A DNA stretch of 52,886 nucleotides, from contig MPNB01000014.1 in NCBI GenBank assembly GCA_002238805.1, positions 1-52,886 on the forward strand. The letters run 5' to 3'. This stretch comes from Rhodothermaceae bacterium bin80. Its GTDB lineage: Bacteria; Bacteroidota; Rhodothermia; Rhodothermales; Bin80. Of the stretch, positions 1 to 8,901 are shown one piece after another. Both the position numbers and the translations under genes were made by a program. Under the pieces are notes generated by a model that saw only the letters and a program-made list of their open reading frames with translations, was not told where the DNA came from and made no database searches. Each line of letters begins with the position of its first letter. The first letter of the stretch is position 1.

Positions 1-2257
1 CCTGGGTCTCCTCAATGTGCACCTGATAGCCCACCAAGGCCATGGCGAGTCGTTCTATTCCCCTCCACATGATCTGATGGCCCGGTGGTGGGGCACGATT
101 CCGGTTTTGATAGCCGCCCAACACCCCCACCAGCAACATGGCGTCCTGCAGCGTCCTGGGTTCCGGCAGTCGTACCCGCTTGGCGTAGCCGGTCAGGAAT
201 CCAAGCTCCAGCTCTGTGAAGAATACCGACGGATCCAGCTCCGGCATGGTTCGCCCCAACAGCGTCAGTACCATGAGACGCCAGGCAATCACACAGTAGA
301 TCGCCAAGGCCCGTTCCAGTCTTAAGGCGCTCCGCAGCTGCATACGTTCCACTTTGCAGCCGCTCTTGAGCACCCGGAAAAAGTCCTCAATCCGCCAACG
401 TTTCAGATAATACCCCAGCACCTGCTCCGCAGCGCGGGCCGAGGGCACCGCAAGACTGGTCAGCAGATACCATTCAATCGCCTTTTCGCCCGCAGGCGGC
501 GAGACTTCTTTGATATGCACCCCGGTCAGCGTCACCGGATCCGCATCCGCAACCAGTGGGGTCGCGGGCAGCGTAACCGGGCCATAGCGTACTTCGGCAT
601 CGGCGACGCGATAGGCGCGCCCGGCCGCCTTCGACCGCACGGACCGGCGATGAATCTCAATCCTGATCGTCTTGGCAGCTTTGCCGCCGGACATCGTCTC
701 AAACAGCTTTTTGCCTCTAGCCAGCCGCCGATTCTTAGATGCCCGCACCAGCAGATCAACCCGCTTGTGCCGCCGCTGCGCATCAAAGAGGGCAAAACTG
801 TCGCCCTCCCGATCCATAACGCAGAGAACCTTGATCTTGCGTGATAGCTCTTGCGCGGCTTCACAAATATCCTCATAACTATCCAGCCACCGCTGCGCCT
901 TTGGCTTCAACGGTCCATCGGTCGGATCTTTGTAACTGCACCGCAACACGCCCAGTGGCAGACCATCGGTGGTGGTCGCCAGGGTGGTATGAATATGCAG
1001 TCCCCGTGATTTGGTCGTGGTCTGATTCTGACCAATGACATCCAAGTCCTCGCAAGCCGGGCGCGGCTCATACTTCAAACGGCTGCCATCCTGGATGCAT
1101 AAAACCGTCTTTTGACTGCGCATACGTTCTATCGTACGCGCCCGATGCGGGGCCAACAGGTTCTCCGGCGTTACCTCAGACGCCGGATCGCTCGCCAGGA
1201 GACGGTAATGCCCCTTAACCGCCGCCCGATCATAGCCGGTGTTCCCGGTAATCGCCTTGCCGAGGGTATCGGCGAGCAGGGACGCACTCTTGACCAGCCG
1301 CGCCGAGCGCAGCGTGTTGCCCAGCGGCGCATCCCCAAACTCGGCCTCGGCCCACTGTTCGCTATCCAACAGGTCGCCAGGTTGTCTGACGGGACGTAAT
1401 TCCACCGCAGGCACCCCCAGTTGCTGACGCCACCCGCGATTAAGTTCGTATACATACAACGCCTTCGGCGGCTCTGGAGTCTCATGGCGGAGGCCGCCAG
1501 CGGTTTGTCCAATGTACTGAAAATTGGTGGCCTTGAAGCAGGAACCCGACCATTGGGGATCCACATAGGTTTCAACGATCCACACGCGGTAGCCGTAATG
1601 CTGCTGATAGTCCTCAGCCAGTCTCCTGAGCAGGCGACTGAGGACGTGGCTGGCCAGATGCTGGCACCGCTCCCGCATCAGGAACCGGCTCAGGCACACC
1701 ACACGGTGCAGATGGGCCTGTCGCTGCGCGTCCGACCAGGCCATCCAGTGCTCCCGGGCCGCCAGCCGCAGGGCGGCCGCCGAAAAACCGACCGCACCCA
1801 GATACCCATGCGCACTGTCAATCAGGTAGCGCACTTGGGCACCGCAAAATGTCGTCACACCTCGCGGATGCTCATGATGTAACAGCGTGTTCCAGATCTC
1901 ACGCTGATCGGTGTCGGTCACCTTAACCAGCGTAAGATCCTGCACCTCGTTAACCACCTCAGGCAAACGTTCCGGTGCAGGCACCGGCTCGGCCAGCAAG
2001 CGGGGACCCGCCCCCGCCGCGTAATTGTTCGTCGGCGCCGGCAATGCAATCTGCCCACGGTCGGCCAGCTTTGACAACGCACGGGCGCAGGTGGACACCT
2101 GCAACCGACCGCAGGCATCAACAAACCTGAAAAGTTCACACACGCGCCTGGCTATCGCCGCGCGCGTAGACAACGCGGCATCGCCCACCACCGCGGTGAG
2201 ACGCGCCTGCGATTCCGGGGCACTCAAGGTGCGCAAAACCTGACTCTGCGTGAACAT
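1..2257 (-). CDS. IS4/Tn5-like transposase with DUF4338 (DruA-like) N-terminal domain, 3' end cut by window
   Basis: Reading the minus strand from an ATG at 2257 gives an uninterrupted frame of about 752 codons that runs off the left edge. Residues about 60-270 resemble DUF4338/DruA: a segment around GVTTFCGAQVRYLI, then a stretch on Phe-Ser-Ala-Ala-Leu and an ETYVD motif. The rest is an IS4-type DDE transposase. The first Asp lies in CIQDGSRL near residue 387, the second in DREGD near residue 480, and the Y-(2)-R-(3)-E-(6)-K box (YYLKRWRIEDFFRVLKSGC) near residue 620. It catalyses cut-and-paste transposition by family. The start codon sits about 25 bases inside the probable element end. The same N-terminal domain is found in the Druantia defence protein DruA, but here it is fused to an apparently intact transposase, so transposition is the better call. 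Confidence 0.88.
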   Translation of the reverse strand, partial: MFTQSQVLRTLSAPESQARLTAVVGDAALSTRAAIARRVCELFRFVDACGRLQVSTCARALSKLADRGQIALPAPTNNYAAGAGPRLLAEPVPAPERLPEVVNEVQDLTLVKVTDTDQREIWNTLLHHEHPRGVTTFCGAQVRYLIDSAHGYLGAVGFSAAALRLAAREHWMAWSDAQRQAHLHRVVCLSRFLMRERCQHLASHVLSRLLRRLAEDYQQHYGYRVWIVETYVDPQWSGSCFKATNFQYIGQTAGGLRHETPEPPKALYVYELNRGWRQQLGVPAVELRPVRQPGDLLDSEQWAEAEFGDAPLGNTLRSARLVKSASLLADTLGKAITGNTGYDRAAVKGHYRLLASDPASEVTPENLLAPHRARTIERMRSQKTVLCIQDGSRLKYEPRPACEDLDVIGQNQTTTKSRGLHIHTTLATTTDGLPLGVLRCSYKDPTDGPLKPKAQRWLDSYEDICEAAQELSRKIKVLCVMDREGDSFALFDAQRRHKRVDLLVRASKNRRLARGKKLFETMSGGKAAKTIRIEIHRRSVRSKAAGRAYRVADAEVRYGPVTLPATPLVADADPVTLTGVHIKEVSPPAGEKAIEWYLLTSLAVPSARAAEQVLGYYLKRWRIEDFFRVLKSGCKVERMQLRSALRLERALAIYCVIAWRLMVLTLLGRTMPELDPSVFFTELELGFLTGYAKRVRLPEPRTLQDAMLLVGVLGGYQNRNRAPPPGHQIMWRGIERLAMALVGYQVHIEETQ

Positions 2258-2285
2258 GCCACCAATATATGGGGCACTGTTCAGA
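1..2285 (-). mobile_element. IS4-family insertion sequence, partial (left part outside window)
   Basis: The transposase frame and a short untranslated stretch (about 2258-2285) define the element. It abuts the broken DUF5677-like gene. Only one end is in the window, so inverted repeats and target duplication cannot be checked and the right boundary is approximate. Confidence 0.6.
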
Positions 2286-2720
2286 ATGTCAAGTCAAAAA
2301 GTTGGGTAAAGGGCAGGCCTTGGGCGACATTGCCGCACAAGGAATAGCTGCGAACGTCCTGCCAGGAACCGTGGACAGACTCCGAGGAGATGCCGTACGC
2401 CACGGCATATAGCTCTTCGCCTTCCACTTCCTTGAAGATCGCGTGAAACGTCTTGCCGTGGACGCGCCAGTTGTTCCGGATCTGCTCTTTGAAGCTGTGT
2501 TCGTCCAACCCCTCCAGCCCGAGCTTTTCGTTGATCGAGCGCAAGAGGCGTTGCCCGGCCTTACTGTGATAATACTCGGCCCCGGAAGCTGCTTGTTTGA
2601 GCATCGTGAACCGGTTCCTGTAGGAACAGCGCCGATAGTCTTCCATCGTTGATTCGTCCGAACGGAGCAGATAGGTCGCAGTAACAGCCACTTCAATGAG
2701 CGATCGTTCGGCGATGGGCG
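2281..2720 (-). pseudogene. DUF5677-like (HEPN-type) gene fragment
   Basis: The minus-strand frame reads ERSLIEVAVTATYLL near its upstream end and SVHGSWQDVRSY near its downstream end. This pattern resembles DUF5677 helical proteins of the HEPN type. The frame has no credible start: read upstream it passes into sequence that on the other strand encodes a methylase tail, and meets a stop near 2815. Its last residues run into the presumed insertion sequence end. I take it as a fragment truncated on both sides, the 3' side by the IS and the 5' side by a recombination junction near 2720-2750. The family assignment is from pattern memory and is moderate. Confidence 0.55.
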
Positions 2721-2724
2721 CGTA

Positions 2725-3069
2725 CTCTGCGCTGTCCTCTTTGTAAAGCCAGATGACTGGGATACAAGACTGGCACTCGCACAGGTAAAGGGTGGAGTAT
2801 TCAGTCTTAGTAGTCTACGTGATTTCATTCATGTCATCAATAGGGATAATGCGGCATTGGGGTGTTATGTGACACTTCGACCAGTAAGTTCACGCGCAGC
2901 CAAAACGGAGGTTGTAAACATTGGTAAAGTTTCCGTGGAGGGAAGGCCATATCCGCGAATGCAGATGTGGTCTATTGAGGATTATTTCGATAAACGTATG
3001 CCCAATTTTCCTATGATGAATGATCCGTACACAGGTAAACCAATGAACATACCGCAATTATTCATCTAA
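2725..3069 (+). pseudogene. C-terminal fragment of a site-specific DNA (adenine) methyltransferase
   Basis: The frame is open from about 2692 without a good start codon and ends at TAA 3067-3069. From about 2743 it reads KPDDWDTRLALAQVKGG, then LRDFIHVINRDNAALGCYVT, then GRPYPRMQMWSIEDYF and MNDPYTGKP. This matches the C-terminal region typical of a group of site-specific DNA methylases (ALAQVKGG, AAxGxxxTL, YPRxQxxxIE). The catalytic NPPY/DPPY and SAM motifs, which lie upstream in that family, are absent, so it cannot be active. The fragment butts head-on against the oppositely oriented DUF5677-like fragment, which indicates a past recombination or deletion. Confidence 0.65.
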
Positions 3070-3079
3070 CATATCCCCC

Positions 3080-3283
3080 ATGAAACATCCAAAAGATTCA
3101 AGGCCCAAGATCATAATTTCAAGTCAAGACGAGAACTCTGACAAATCAATTAAATCAACTGGCAGACCTCGCGGTCGTCCAGTCAAAAATGATATTATGA
3201 ACTTACAGGGCTCCATTCCGGCAACGCCGGAAGAACTTGCAAGGGTAATTCTGTCCACACCACCACACAAGATCAAGACTTAA
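3080..3283 (+). CDS. Small AT-hook-like basic protein (67 aa)
   Basis: This small frame starts with ATG 10 bases after the methylase relic stop and ends at TAA 3283. It contains a TGRPRGRPVKND segment (residues about 27-38), which matches an AT-hook core (GRP) and suggests minor-groove binding. A C-terminal PATPEELARVILSTPP segment resembles a motif seen in many short bacterial proteins of unknown role. The tight spacing suggests it was once translated with the methylase. It may now be an orphan left by the decay of its neighbour. No function can be assigned. Confidence 0.5.
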   Translation: MKHPKDSRPKIIISSQDENSDKSIKSTGRPRGRPVKNDIMNLQGSIPATPEELARVILSTPPHKIKT

Positions 3284-3417
3284 CGTCAATCGGTTTCACA
3301 TTTCTTGGGTACTATTGTATATAATTCCCTTTTCAAACCACATTCTTCTCTGATCCCTGTTGAAGTCAAGTGTTGCAGGATCTGGGTAAACCCCAGCAGA
3401 TTCAGGGCGAATGAGCG

Positions 3418-3645
3418 TCATCCAGAGGTGTCCACCCTCCCGTGAAGCCTTTTTAAGTCACGGTCAGCCACCTTGAGCCCTGACCGTATAGCCCGGCGCC
3501 CGACTTCCGCGAGAGGAACTCCGTGGTCATCCGCGACACGCTCTAGTGCACTATAGAGACTTTCATTCACAGATATCATCACGCGTCGGCTAAGGACCCG
3601 CTTCCTCGGCCGCCTCGGTTTTGGCTTGTCGGTATCTTGAGTCAT
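3418..3645 (-). CDS. Ribbon-helix-helix-type small DNA-binding protein
   Basis: From the ATG at 3645 the 75-residue product has a Lys/Arg/Pro-rich N-terminus (KPKPRRPRKR). It is followed by RVMISVNESLYSALERVADD and a helix (LAEVGRRAIRSGLKV) that fits a CopG/Arc-type ribbon-helix-helix fold: a strand, then two helices. The frame extends upstream to a GTG at 3720, but the ATG removes a low-quality extension and is preferred. Ribbon-helix-helix proteins next to recombinases often act as regulators or directionality factors. Here it lies about 520 bases upstream of the recombinase and points away from it, so that role is only a possibility. Confidence 0.6.
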   Translation of the reverse strand: MTQDTDKPKPRRPRKRVLSRRVMISVNESLYSALERVADDHGVPLAEVGRRAIRSGLKVADRDLKRLHGRVDTSG

Positions 3646-3720
3646 TATTTCAATCGTCGCTAAAGCCCCCTTGTTAGATGGTGCCCCAATTCTGAATACG
3701 CCCCTTCTCCCCAGAACCAC

Positions 3721-4163
3721 ATGTGCAAGATAGCACGGGCACCTAACCTTTTCAACCTTCTAGGCTCTCGTCTAGGGTCGCAATGACATCCCTGCCAATC
3801 AGTTTATGCTGTGCGTCGCTCGCCCCCCCTCCAACTCTTGAATTAATTGACTACCTTAATTATCGGATCGCTCATCTACCGAATGACGCTTCTGTTCATC
3901 CACAAATTCACGGAGTGCACGCACCTCTATAATAAGAAGGGTTGTCGCTTTTAGTTAATCCGCCGTAGCCCGTTCCACAGTCAACGAGGCATGTTGTCAT
4001 TGGTTATATCCGCACTACCAATAAGACAAAGACAACTAACCGTGAAACAAGACAGAAACGATAAAGATGCAAAAGTGTAACACATTAAGTTGCGGGATCG
4101 ATTCGGTTAAAAACTTAATGGGACTAACTATTTAGCTCATATAATATCAATCATTCAGTACAG
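3721..4163. other. 443-bp intergenic region upstream of the recombinase
   Basis: I find no credible gene, tRNA or rRNA here. The right-hand half is AT-rich and contains the 9-bp inverted repeat listed separately. It presumably carries the promoter of the recombinase gene and possibly part of the attachment region. Confidence 0.6.
4083..4120. repeat. Perfect 9-bp inverted repeat upstream of the recombinase
   Basis: The arms are cattaagtt (4083-4091) and aacttaatg (4112-4120), exact reverse complements separated by 20 bases. They lie 43 bases upstream of the recombinase start. The spacing is too wide for a simple terminator and has the form of paired recombinase arms or a regulator operator. 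The role is inferred. Confidence 0.45.
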
Positions 4164-5087
4164 ATGAAGGAGATCCTTCTGGCTAGGCCTTCGCGTGTCA
4201 CGAAAGAAGCAGTTGACTTGATCAATGCGTCCTATTCAGGACAAACGAGAGTGATCTACGCACGCGAGTTAACAAACCTGTATGTCTGGCTCAATGGGAG
4301 GGAATTGACAGATGAGACACTATCAGGCTACATCGCCAGCCTTCACAATAAGGGTCTTTCCCCCACAACCTGTAGCATGGTAGTCTCTGCCGTGAATTCT
4401 GTCAATAAGCTCATGGGAAGCCCCTCTCCTGTCGGCCCCAAGACAAAGCGCACACTCATGGGAGTCCGACGTGAAGGCCGCGGACGCGGCCGGGGGCAGA
4501 TGGATGGGTTGAGATGGGAGGATCTCGAGGTGATCCTGAAAGTAGCAGACATGAAAGAGGGCTTAATCCACAAACGCAACACAGCACTGCTTTCGGTTAT
4601 GAGCGATGCTATGCTCCGTGTCAGCGAGGTCGTGGCATTGCGCGTGAATGATGTCATCTCCTCGGAGAACGAAACCGGGTTGCTCAGAATCCGCCGGTCT
4701 AAGACGGACCAGGAAGGAGTGGGGACCTTACAATTTCTAGGGCCAGACACGTTTCAACGTGTGCGAAGGTATTGTATTGGGGCAGGGATTTGTGATGGAG
4801 TGCTTTTCCGTCAGCTCTCTCGAGGTGGACAGGTTCGAGACGCAGGTCTCACCACCCGCACCGTTCAACTCATTGTGACAAGATTAGCTAAGGAGGCTGG
4901 AATCGCTGGGAGGTTTAGCAGCCATTCTCCCCGCATCGGGAGCGCCCAGTCCCTGGTTGAACGCGGTGCCACACTTCCGCAGGTTCAGCAGGCAGGTCGA
5001 TGGAAAAATAAGGACATGGTGGCCCACTACGTGAAAGGCCAGACCGCTGCCAAAGGCGCTATTGCGCGTTACAAGTATGGTTTTTAG
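4164..5087 (+). CDS. Tyrosine site-specific recombinase (phage integrase family)
   Basis: The 307-residue length is normal for XerC/D-type and small integrases. Residues about 15-85 form a SAM-like core-binding domain. The catalytic domain carries Arg152 (LRVSEVVALR), Lys180 (RRSKTDQ), His254 and Arg257 (HSPR), Trp280 in place of the second His (GRWKNK), and the nucleophile Tyr289 (AHYVKG). All catalytic positions are thus present, so the enzyme is probably active in integration, excision or dimer resolution. A basic RREGRGRGRG linker (residues 102-111) joins the domains. The ATG at 4164 is the first start and is preceded by an AT-rich promoter region. It converges with the Dam-type gene 52 bases downstream. 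No tRNA gene lies beside it. Confidence 0.93.
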   Translation: MKEILLARPSRVTKEAVDLINASYSGQTRVIYARELTNLYVWLNGRELTDETLSGYIASLHNKGLSPTTCSMVVSAVNSVNKLMGSPSPVGPKTKRTLMGVRREGRGRGRGQMDGLRWEDLEVILKVADMKEGLIHKRNTALLSVMSDAMLRVSEVVALRVNDVISSENETGLLRIRRSKTDQEGVGTLQFLGPDTFQRVRRYCIGAGICDGVLFRQLSRGGQVRDAGLTTRTVQLIVTRLAKEAGIAGRFSSHSPRIGSAQSLVERGATLPQVQQAGRWKNKDMVAHYVKGQTAAKGAIARYKYGF

Positions 5088-5132
5088 ATCCCCCTGCTTA
5101 ATCCCCCAAAAACAACAGAACACCTGGTAGTC

Positions 5133-5153
5133 CTAGTCCTTAAACAGGACTGG
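5133..5153. terminator. Small hairpin between convergent recombinase and Dam-type genes
   Basis: agtcct (5135-5140) and aggact (5146-5151) form a 6-bp stem with a 5-base loop; the stem overlaps the stop codon of the minus-strand methylase. On the minus strand a T-rich stretch follows about 15-20 bases downstream. It is a weak candidate for a bidirectional terminator. Confidence 0.3.
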
Positions 5154-6012
5154 TTCTTTGGCTAGTATCTTCAAAAAGTGAAGGGGTTGCGGGAGTATGA
5201 TAGGGGTCAAAATTGCACCAGACAATTTCCGTATTGGCCTTGTTCTCCTTGAACCGATTTCGCGAAGGCACTTTTTTGGCGGGGGCCTCAATCCTCCTCC
5301 AATCCGCGTACCACTGGTCATATAGATCATTCCGGTATCCCGAAAGGACGACGCGTCCCCGCAGAGACCGAAGGAGGTCTGCAAGATCCCGGTGATCGTC
5401 ATCGTTCATTTCGTGTTGATACCGGTTCCCGCCCCCCACACGTGCGGAATGAACATACGGGGGGTCAACATAGAAAACCGTGTGACGGGCATCATGCCGC
5501 CGGATCACATCCAGAGCTGGTCGATTTTCGATCTGGACCCCCTGGAGTCGCTCGGAAATCCGCGCTAAGCGCCGGGGGATATCCACCCATCGTTTTGCCA
5601 CCCCTGACACCTTGCCTCTCGCGTCATACTTCCACGCCCGTCTTCCACGCTGCGCCAACGATCCGTTGTATGCCTGTCTCGCCCGGACTAGGAATCGGCG
5701 GGCCAGCTCCACATCGAGGAGTCCCTCTTCCTGCAGATCCGCGAGTTCAAACTCTTCGCGTGACCACGGTGTCAGCTCCAGCTTCGCGATCAGTTCATCC
5801 GGGTTGTCCCGCAGGACACGAAAAAACGTTACTACCCCCCCAAGAAGATCATTAAAGGTTTCCAGTTGATACCGGGGAAGATTCAATAAAACGGATGCGG
5901 CCCCTCCAAAGGGCTCCACATAATGGATCGCGTCCCGGGGGATTAATGGGAGGAGAAATCCCAGATGAAACTGTTTCCCCCCATACCAGGGGAACGCGCA
6001 CTGTTTTCCCAT
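5140..6012 (-). CDS. Dam-type D12-class DNA adenine methyltransferase
   Basis: From the ATG at 6012 the product is 290 residues, normal for the D12 class. It transfers a methyl group from SAM to the N6 of adenine. Motif I is PWYGGK (residues 8-13), a VEPFGGAAS segment follows at about 32-40, and the catalytic DPPY is at 183-186 (FYVDPPY). The frame is open to 6210, but the ATG at 6012 is preceded by GTGAGGAA, a good ribosome site. It lies 4 bases after the stop of nrdJ, so it is the last gene of the minus-strand operon. There is no matching restriction enzyme nearby, so it behaves as an orphan methylase. Such enzymes on mobile elements can protect against host restriction or set expression state; the target sequence cannot be read from the protein. 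Confidence 0.9.
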   Translation of the reverse strand: MGKQCAFPWYGGKQFHLGFLLPLIPRDAIHYVEPFGGAASVLLNLPRYQLETFNDLLGGVVTFFRVLRDNPDELIAKLELTPWSREEFELADLQEEGLLDVELARRFLVRARQAYNGSLAQRGRRAWKYDARGKVSGVAKRWVDIPRRLARISERLQGVQIENRPALDVIRRHDARHTVFYVDPPYVHSARVGGGNRYQHEMNDDDHRDLADLLRSLRGRVVLSGYRNDLYDQWYADWRRIEAPAKKVPSRNRFKENKANTEIVWCNFDPYHTPATPSLFEDTSQRTSPV

Positions 6013-6016
6013 TTCC

Positions 6017-8881
6017 TCACCCGCACCCACTGGAACTTCCGCAGTGCGTGCAGGCATAACATGCCCCACTCCGCACCATGATCCCGCCGCAGTCCACGCA
6101 GATGGGCGCATCACCTTGAACTGGTTGTGTTCTCGGCAGCGGGGCTTGCTCCGCTGTTGCGGGTGGTAGGCTCCCGTGGAAAGAATACCCCTCCTCAAGC
6201 TCCGCCGCATACATATGACTTTCCCTACGTCCTACCTCCCCACGCCACGCGCGATGTACGTTGTGCCAGAACGGAGCCAGCCCCTCACCTTCATCTACAA
6301 ACTCCTTGGCAAGGTAGCGGAAAAGATAATCCGGGATTGAGTTGGCCGACGGGAGGTCCTGATTGGTCGTGTAGCCGCTCGGCTCAAAGCGCATGAAGCT
6401 GAACTTGCTGCAGAGGTCTTCCAGCGGCACTCCGTACTGCAATGAGACCGAGACGCAGGTGGCAAAGGCCTCCATGAGCCCCGAGAGCGTAGACCCCTCC
6501 TTCGCCATTCGGACAAAAATTTCCCCAACCTGGCCAGTGTCGGGGTAAAGACCAACGTGCAAGTACCCTTCGTGTCCGCCAATGCTGAATTTGTGTGTGA
6601 GGGCCATTCGATTATCAGGTAGCCTCTTACGCATAGGGCGGTGACCATTGTTGCTCGCGACGGGAGTGTTACCACCTTCTGAGGTGGATAGAGGTTGGCT
6701 CCTCTTGGAATTCTCACGGTAAATGGCCAATGCTTTTAGACCTAAGCGCCATCCCTCCATATACGTATGGGCGATTTCCTCCGGGGTTACCCCCTCAGGC
6801 ATATTCACTGTCTTCGATATGGCACCGGACACAAACGGCTGACAGGCGGCCATCATACGGACATGCCCCATAGGGCTGACGCTCCGACTCCCCTTGAAGG
6901 GTTTGAAGGCGCAATCAAAGACCGGCAAGTCGGCCTCATCCAGATCAGGTGCTCCCTCAATCATATCATGCTCATTGATATACGCAAGAATCTTCTCGAT
7001 CTGCACTTCATCATACCCCAGGCGGGTAAGCGCCCCCGGCACGGTGCGGTTGACAATTTTGAGCATCCCATCCCCTCTACCTGCCAATAGCTTGTACTTC
7101 ACCAGTGCGATATCCGGCTCTATACCGGTAGTATCACAATCCATCATAAAGGCAATGGTACCCGTTGGGGCAAGTACTGTCACCTGTGAATTCCGGTAGC
7201 CATGACACTCACCTAAGGATACCATGCGATCCAGGGATTCTTTGGAGGCACTAAGCAGATAGTCTGGGCAACTCTGGTCAATTTCGCCGACAGCATCCCG
7301 ATGCATGCGCATCACATTCAACATGCACTCACGGTTTTCCTCATAGCCTTCAAATGGCCCAATCCTGGGATTAGCAGCTATTTCAGCGCTCCTGGCATAC
7401 GCTTCTGCATGCTCTATCGCCATGATCGCACCGGCCACTGCACGCCCTTGATCACTGTCATAGGGCAGTCCCATGTCCATCAGGAGTGCCCCCAAGTTGG
7501 CGAAGCCGAGCCCCAATGGACGGAAAAGATGACTGTTTTTGGCAATGCTTTCACTCGGATATCCAGCATTGTCCACAATAATCTCCATCGCGGTAATGAA
7601 GATGCGTACCGCAGTTCTGAATCGCTCCACGTCAAACGAGCCATCCTCCTCTTGAAACTTGCACAGATTCAGGCTCGCCAGATTGCACGCAGAGTTATCC
7701 AGAAACATGTACTCAGAGCAGGGATTGCTTGAGTTAATAGGGCCCGTTACACTGCAGGTATGCCATTTCTGGATGATGTCTTCATACTGCACTCCCGGAT
7801 CGCCGCAGATGTAGGTCCCCGCGGCAATCTGATCAAGGAGCATGTTGGCATCAACCTCTCGGACTACTTCCCCCGTTGTAACTGTGCGGAGAGGAAACGG
7901 AGACCCCGACTCCACCGCTTTCATAAACTCGTCACTCAGCCGCACAGACTGGTTCACATTCTGAAAAGCTACGGAGCCGTATGCTGGCCCATTAAATGAC
8001 CCGTCGTATCCTTGCTCAATCAGTGCCCAGGCCTTTTTCTCCGCTTCCTGTTTTGCGTTGATAAACTCCTCTACATCAGGGTGCCAGATCTTCAGCGTCT
8101 GCATGATCGCCGCCCGCCTGGTCTTTCCTCCGCTCTTAATTGTACCACCAGTTGAATCCTGCACCCGCATAAAGCTGACCGGTCCACTGGGGATACCTCC
8201 CCCCGACAACTTCTCAAACGTGGACCGCAGGGTAGACCAATCCGCCCCAACGCCGGATCCGAACTTGAAGAGACGGGCGCTCTCACTCATCAGCTCCCAG
8301 ATGTCATCAATTGAATCGTCAACCGAAATAATGAAACAGGCGGATCCCTGCGGATACTCATAGGGGTCTACGTCCACGATCTCCTCACTTTCCCCGTCCC
8401 ACCCCCAGATTGTTCGCCCCCCCGAGTCGCTCACTCCGTATCGCTCATGCAACCCAACGTTAAACCACACAGGGGAATTGAAGGCACCATATTGATTCAC
8501 ACACAGCCAGGTCAACTCATCATAAAACTTATCAGCATCCTCCTGACTGGCGAAATAGCCCTGTTTGTGCCCCCAGTCTGCGATCGTACGAGTTACGCGA
8601 TGGATCAGCTGGCGCAAGGAATATTCGCGTCCTCCGTCCTCCACCTCCACATTGATATTGGCCAGATCTCCATAGAAGTACTTTGAAGCAACTACATTCG
8701 TCGCCAGGTCACTCCAGTTTTTCGGGAACTCTACGTCTTTCTGCTCGAATACGGACTCGCCCTGTGGATTTGTGATCGTAGCATCCCGCTTCTCCCATTC
8801 GACCGAATCAAGCGGGTGCTGACCCTCACCAGAAAAGACGCGCTCAATCGTTAAGGCTTTTAGATTATGCTTATTTGACAT
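6017..8881 (-). CDS. nrdJ: Adenosylcobalamin-dependent (class II) ribonucleotide reductase
   Basis: The 954-residue protein reduces ribonucleotides to deoxyribonucleotides using adenosylcobalamin as radical source. Visible active-site features are Cys182 (SACFIIS), the NPCSE box with Asn386, Cys388 and Glu390, and Cys399 (SACNLASL). The C-terminus ends in a Cys-rich tail (pairs CVDC and CYACTHC, finishing SGCG), as in NrdJ proteins that carry a zinc-like tail and redox cysteines. Length is in the usual range and no frameshift is seen. The ATG at 8881 lies 20 bases after the small basic ORF, and the stop is 4 bases from the Dam-type start, so it sits inside one long operon. Finding it between a recombinase and a mobilisation module suggests element cargo that supplies dNTPs, or a chromosomal gene captured by the element. 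Confidence 0.95.
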   Translation of the reverse strand: MSNKHNLKALTIERVFSGEGQHPLDSVEWEKRDATITNPQGESVFEQKDVEFPKNWSDLATNVVASKYFYGDLANINVEVEDGGREYSLRQLIHRVTRTIADWGHKQGYFASQEDADKFYDELTWLCVNQYGAFNSPVWFNVGLHERYGVSDSGGRTIWGWDGESEEIVDVDPYEYPQGSACFIISVDDSIDDIWELMSESARLFKFGSGVGADWSTLRSTFEKLSGGGIPSGPVSFMRVQDSTGGTIKSGGKTRRAAIMQTLKIWHPDVEEFINAKQEAEKKAWALIEQGYDGSFNGPAYGSVAFQNVNQSVRLSDEFMKAVESGSPFPLRTVTTGEVVREVDANMLLDQIAAGTYICGDPGVQYEDIIQKWHTCSVTGPINSSNPCSEYMFLDNSACNLASLNLCKFQEEDGSFDVERFRTAVRIFITAMEIIVDNAGYPSESIAKNSHLFRPLGLGFANLGALLMDMGLPYDSDQGRAVAGAIMAIEHAEAYARSAEIAANPRIGPFEGYEENRECMLNVMRMHRDAVGEIDQSCPDYLLSASKESLDRMVSLGECHGYRNSQVTVLAPTGTIAFMMDCDTTGIEPDIALVKYKLLAGRGDGMLKIVNRTVPGALTRLGYDEVQIEKILAYINEHDMIEGAPDLDEADLPVFDCAFKPFKGSRSVSPMGHVRMMAACQPFVSGAISKTVNMPEGVTPEEIAHTYMEGWRLGLKALAIYRENSKRSQPLSTSEGGNTPVASNNGHRPMRKRLPDNRMALTHKFSIGGHEGYLHVGLYPDTGQVGEIFVRMAKEGSTLSGLMEAFATCVSVSLQYGVPLEDLCSKFSFMRFEPSGYTTNQDLPSANSIPDYLFRYLAKEFVDEGEGLAPFWHNVHRAWRGEVGRRESHMYAAELEEGYSFHGSLPPATAEQAPLPRTQPVQGDAPICVDCGGIMVRSGACYACTHCGSSSGCG

Positions 8882-8901
8882 GGCTCCATGACGTGTTTCT
8901 C

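Noticed and set aside
1171..1575. Minus-strand open frame inside the transposase region
   Set aside because: It is a frame shadow of the transposase and shows no domain.
3721..4163. A tRNA gene as integration target next to the recombinase
   Set aside because: No cloverleaf-like stretch with a T-loop motif could be found here or downstream of the recombinase.
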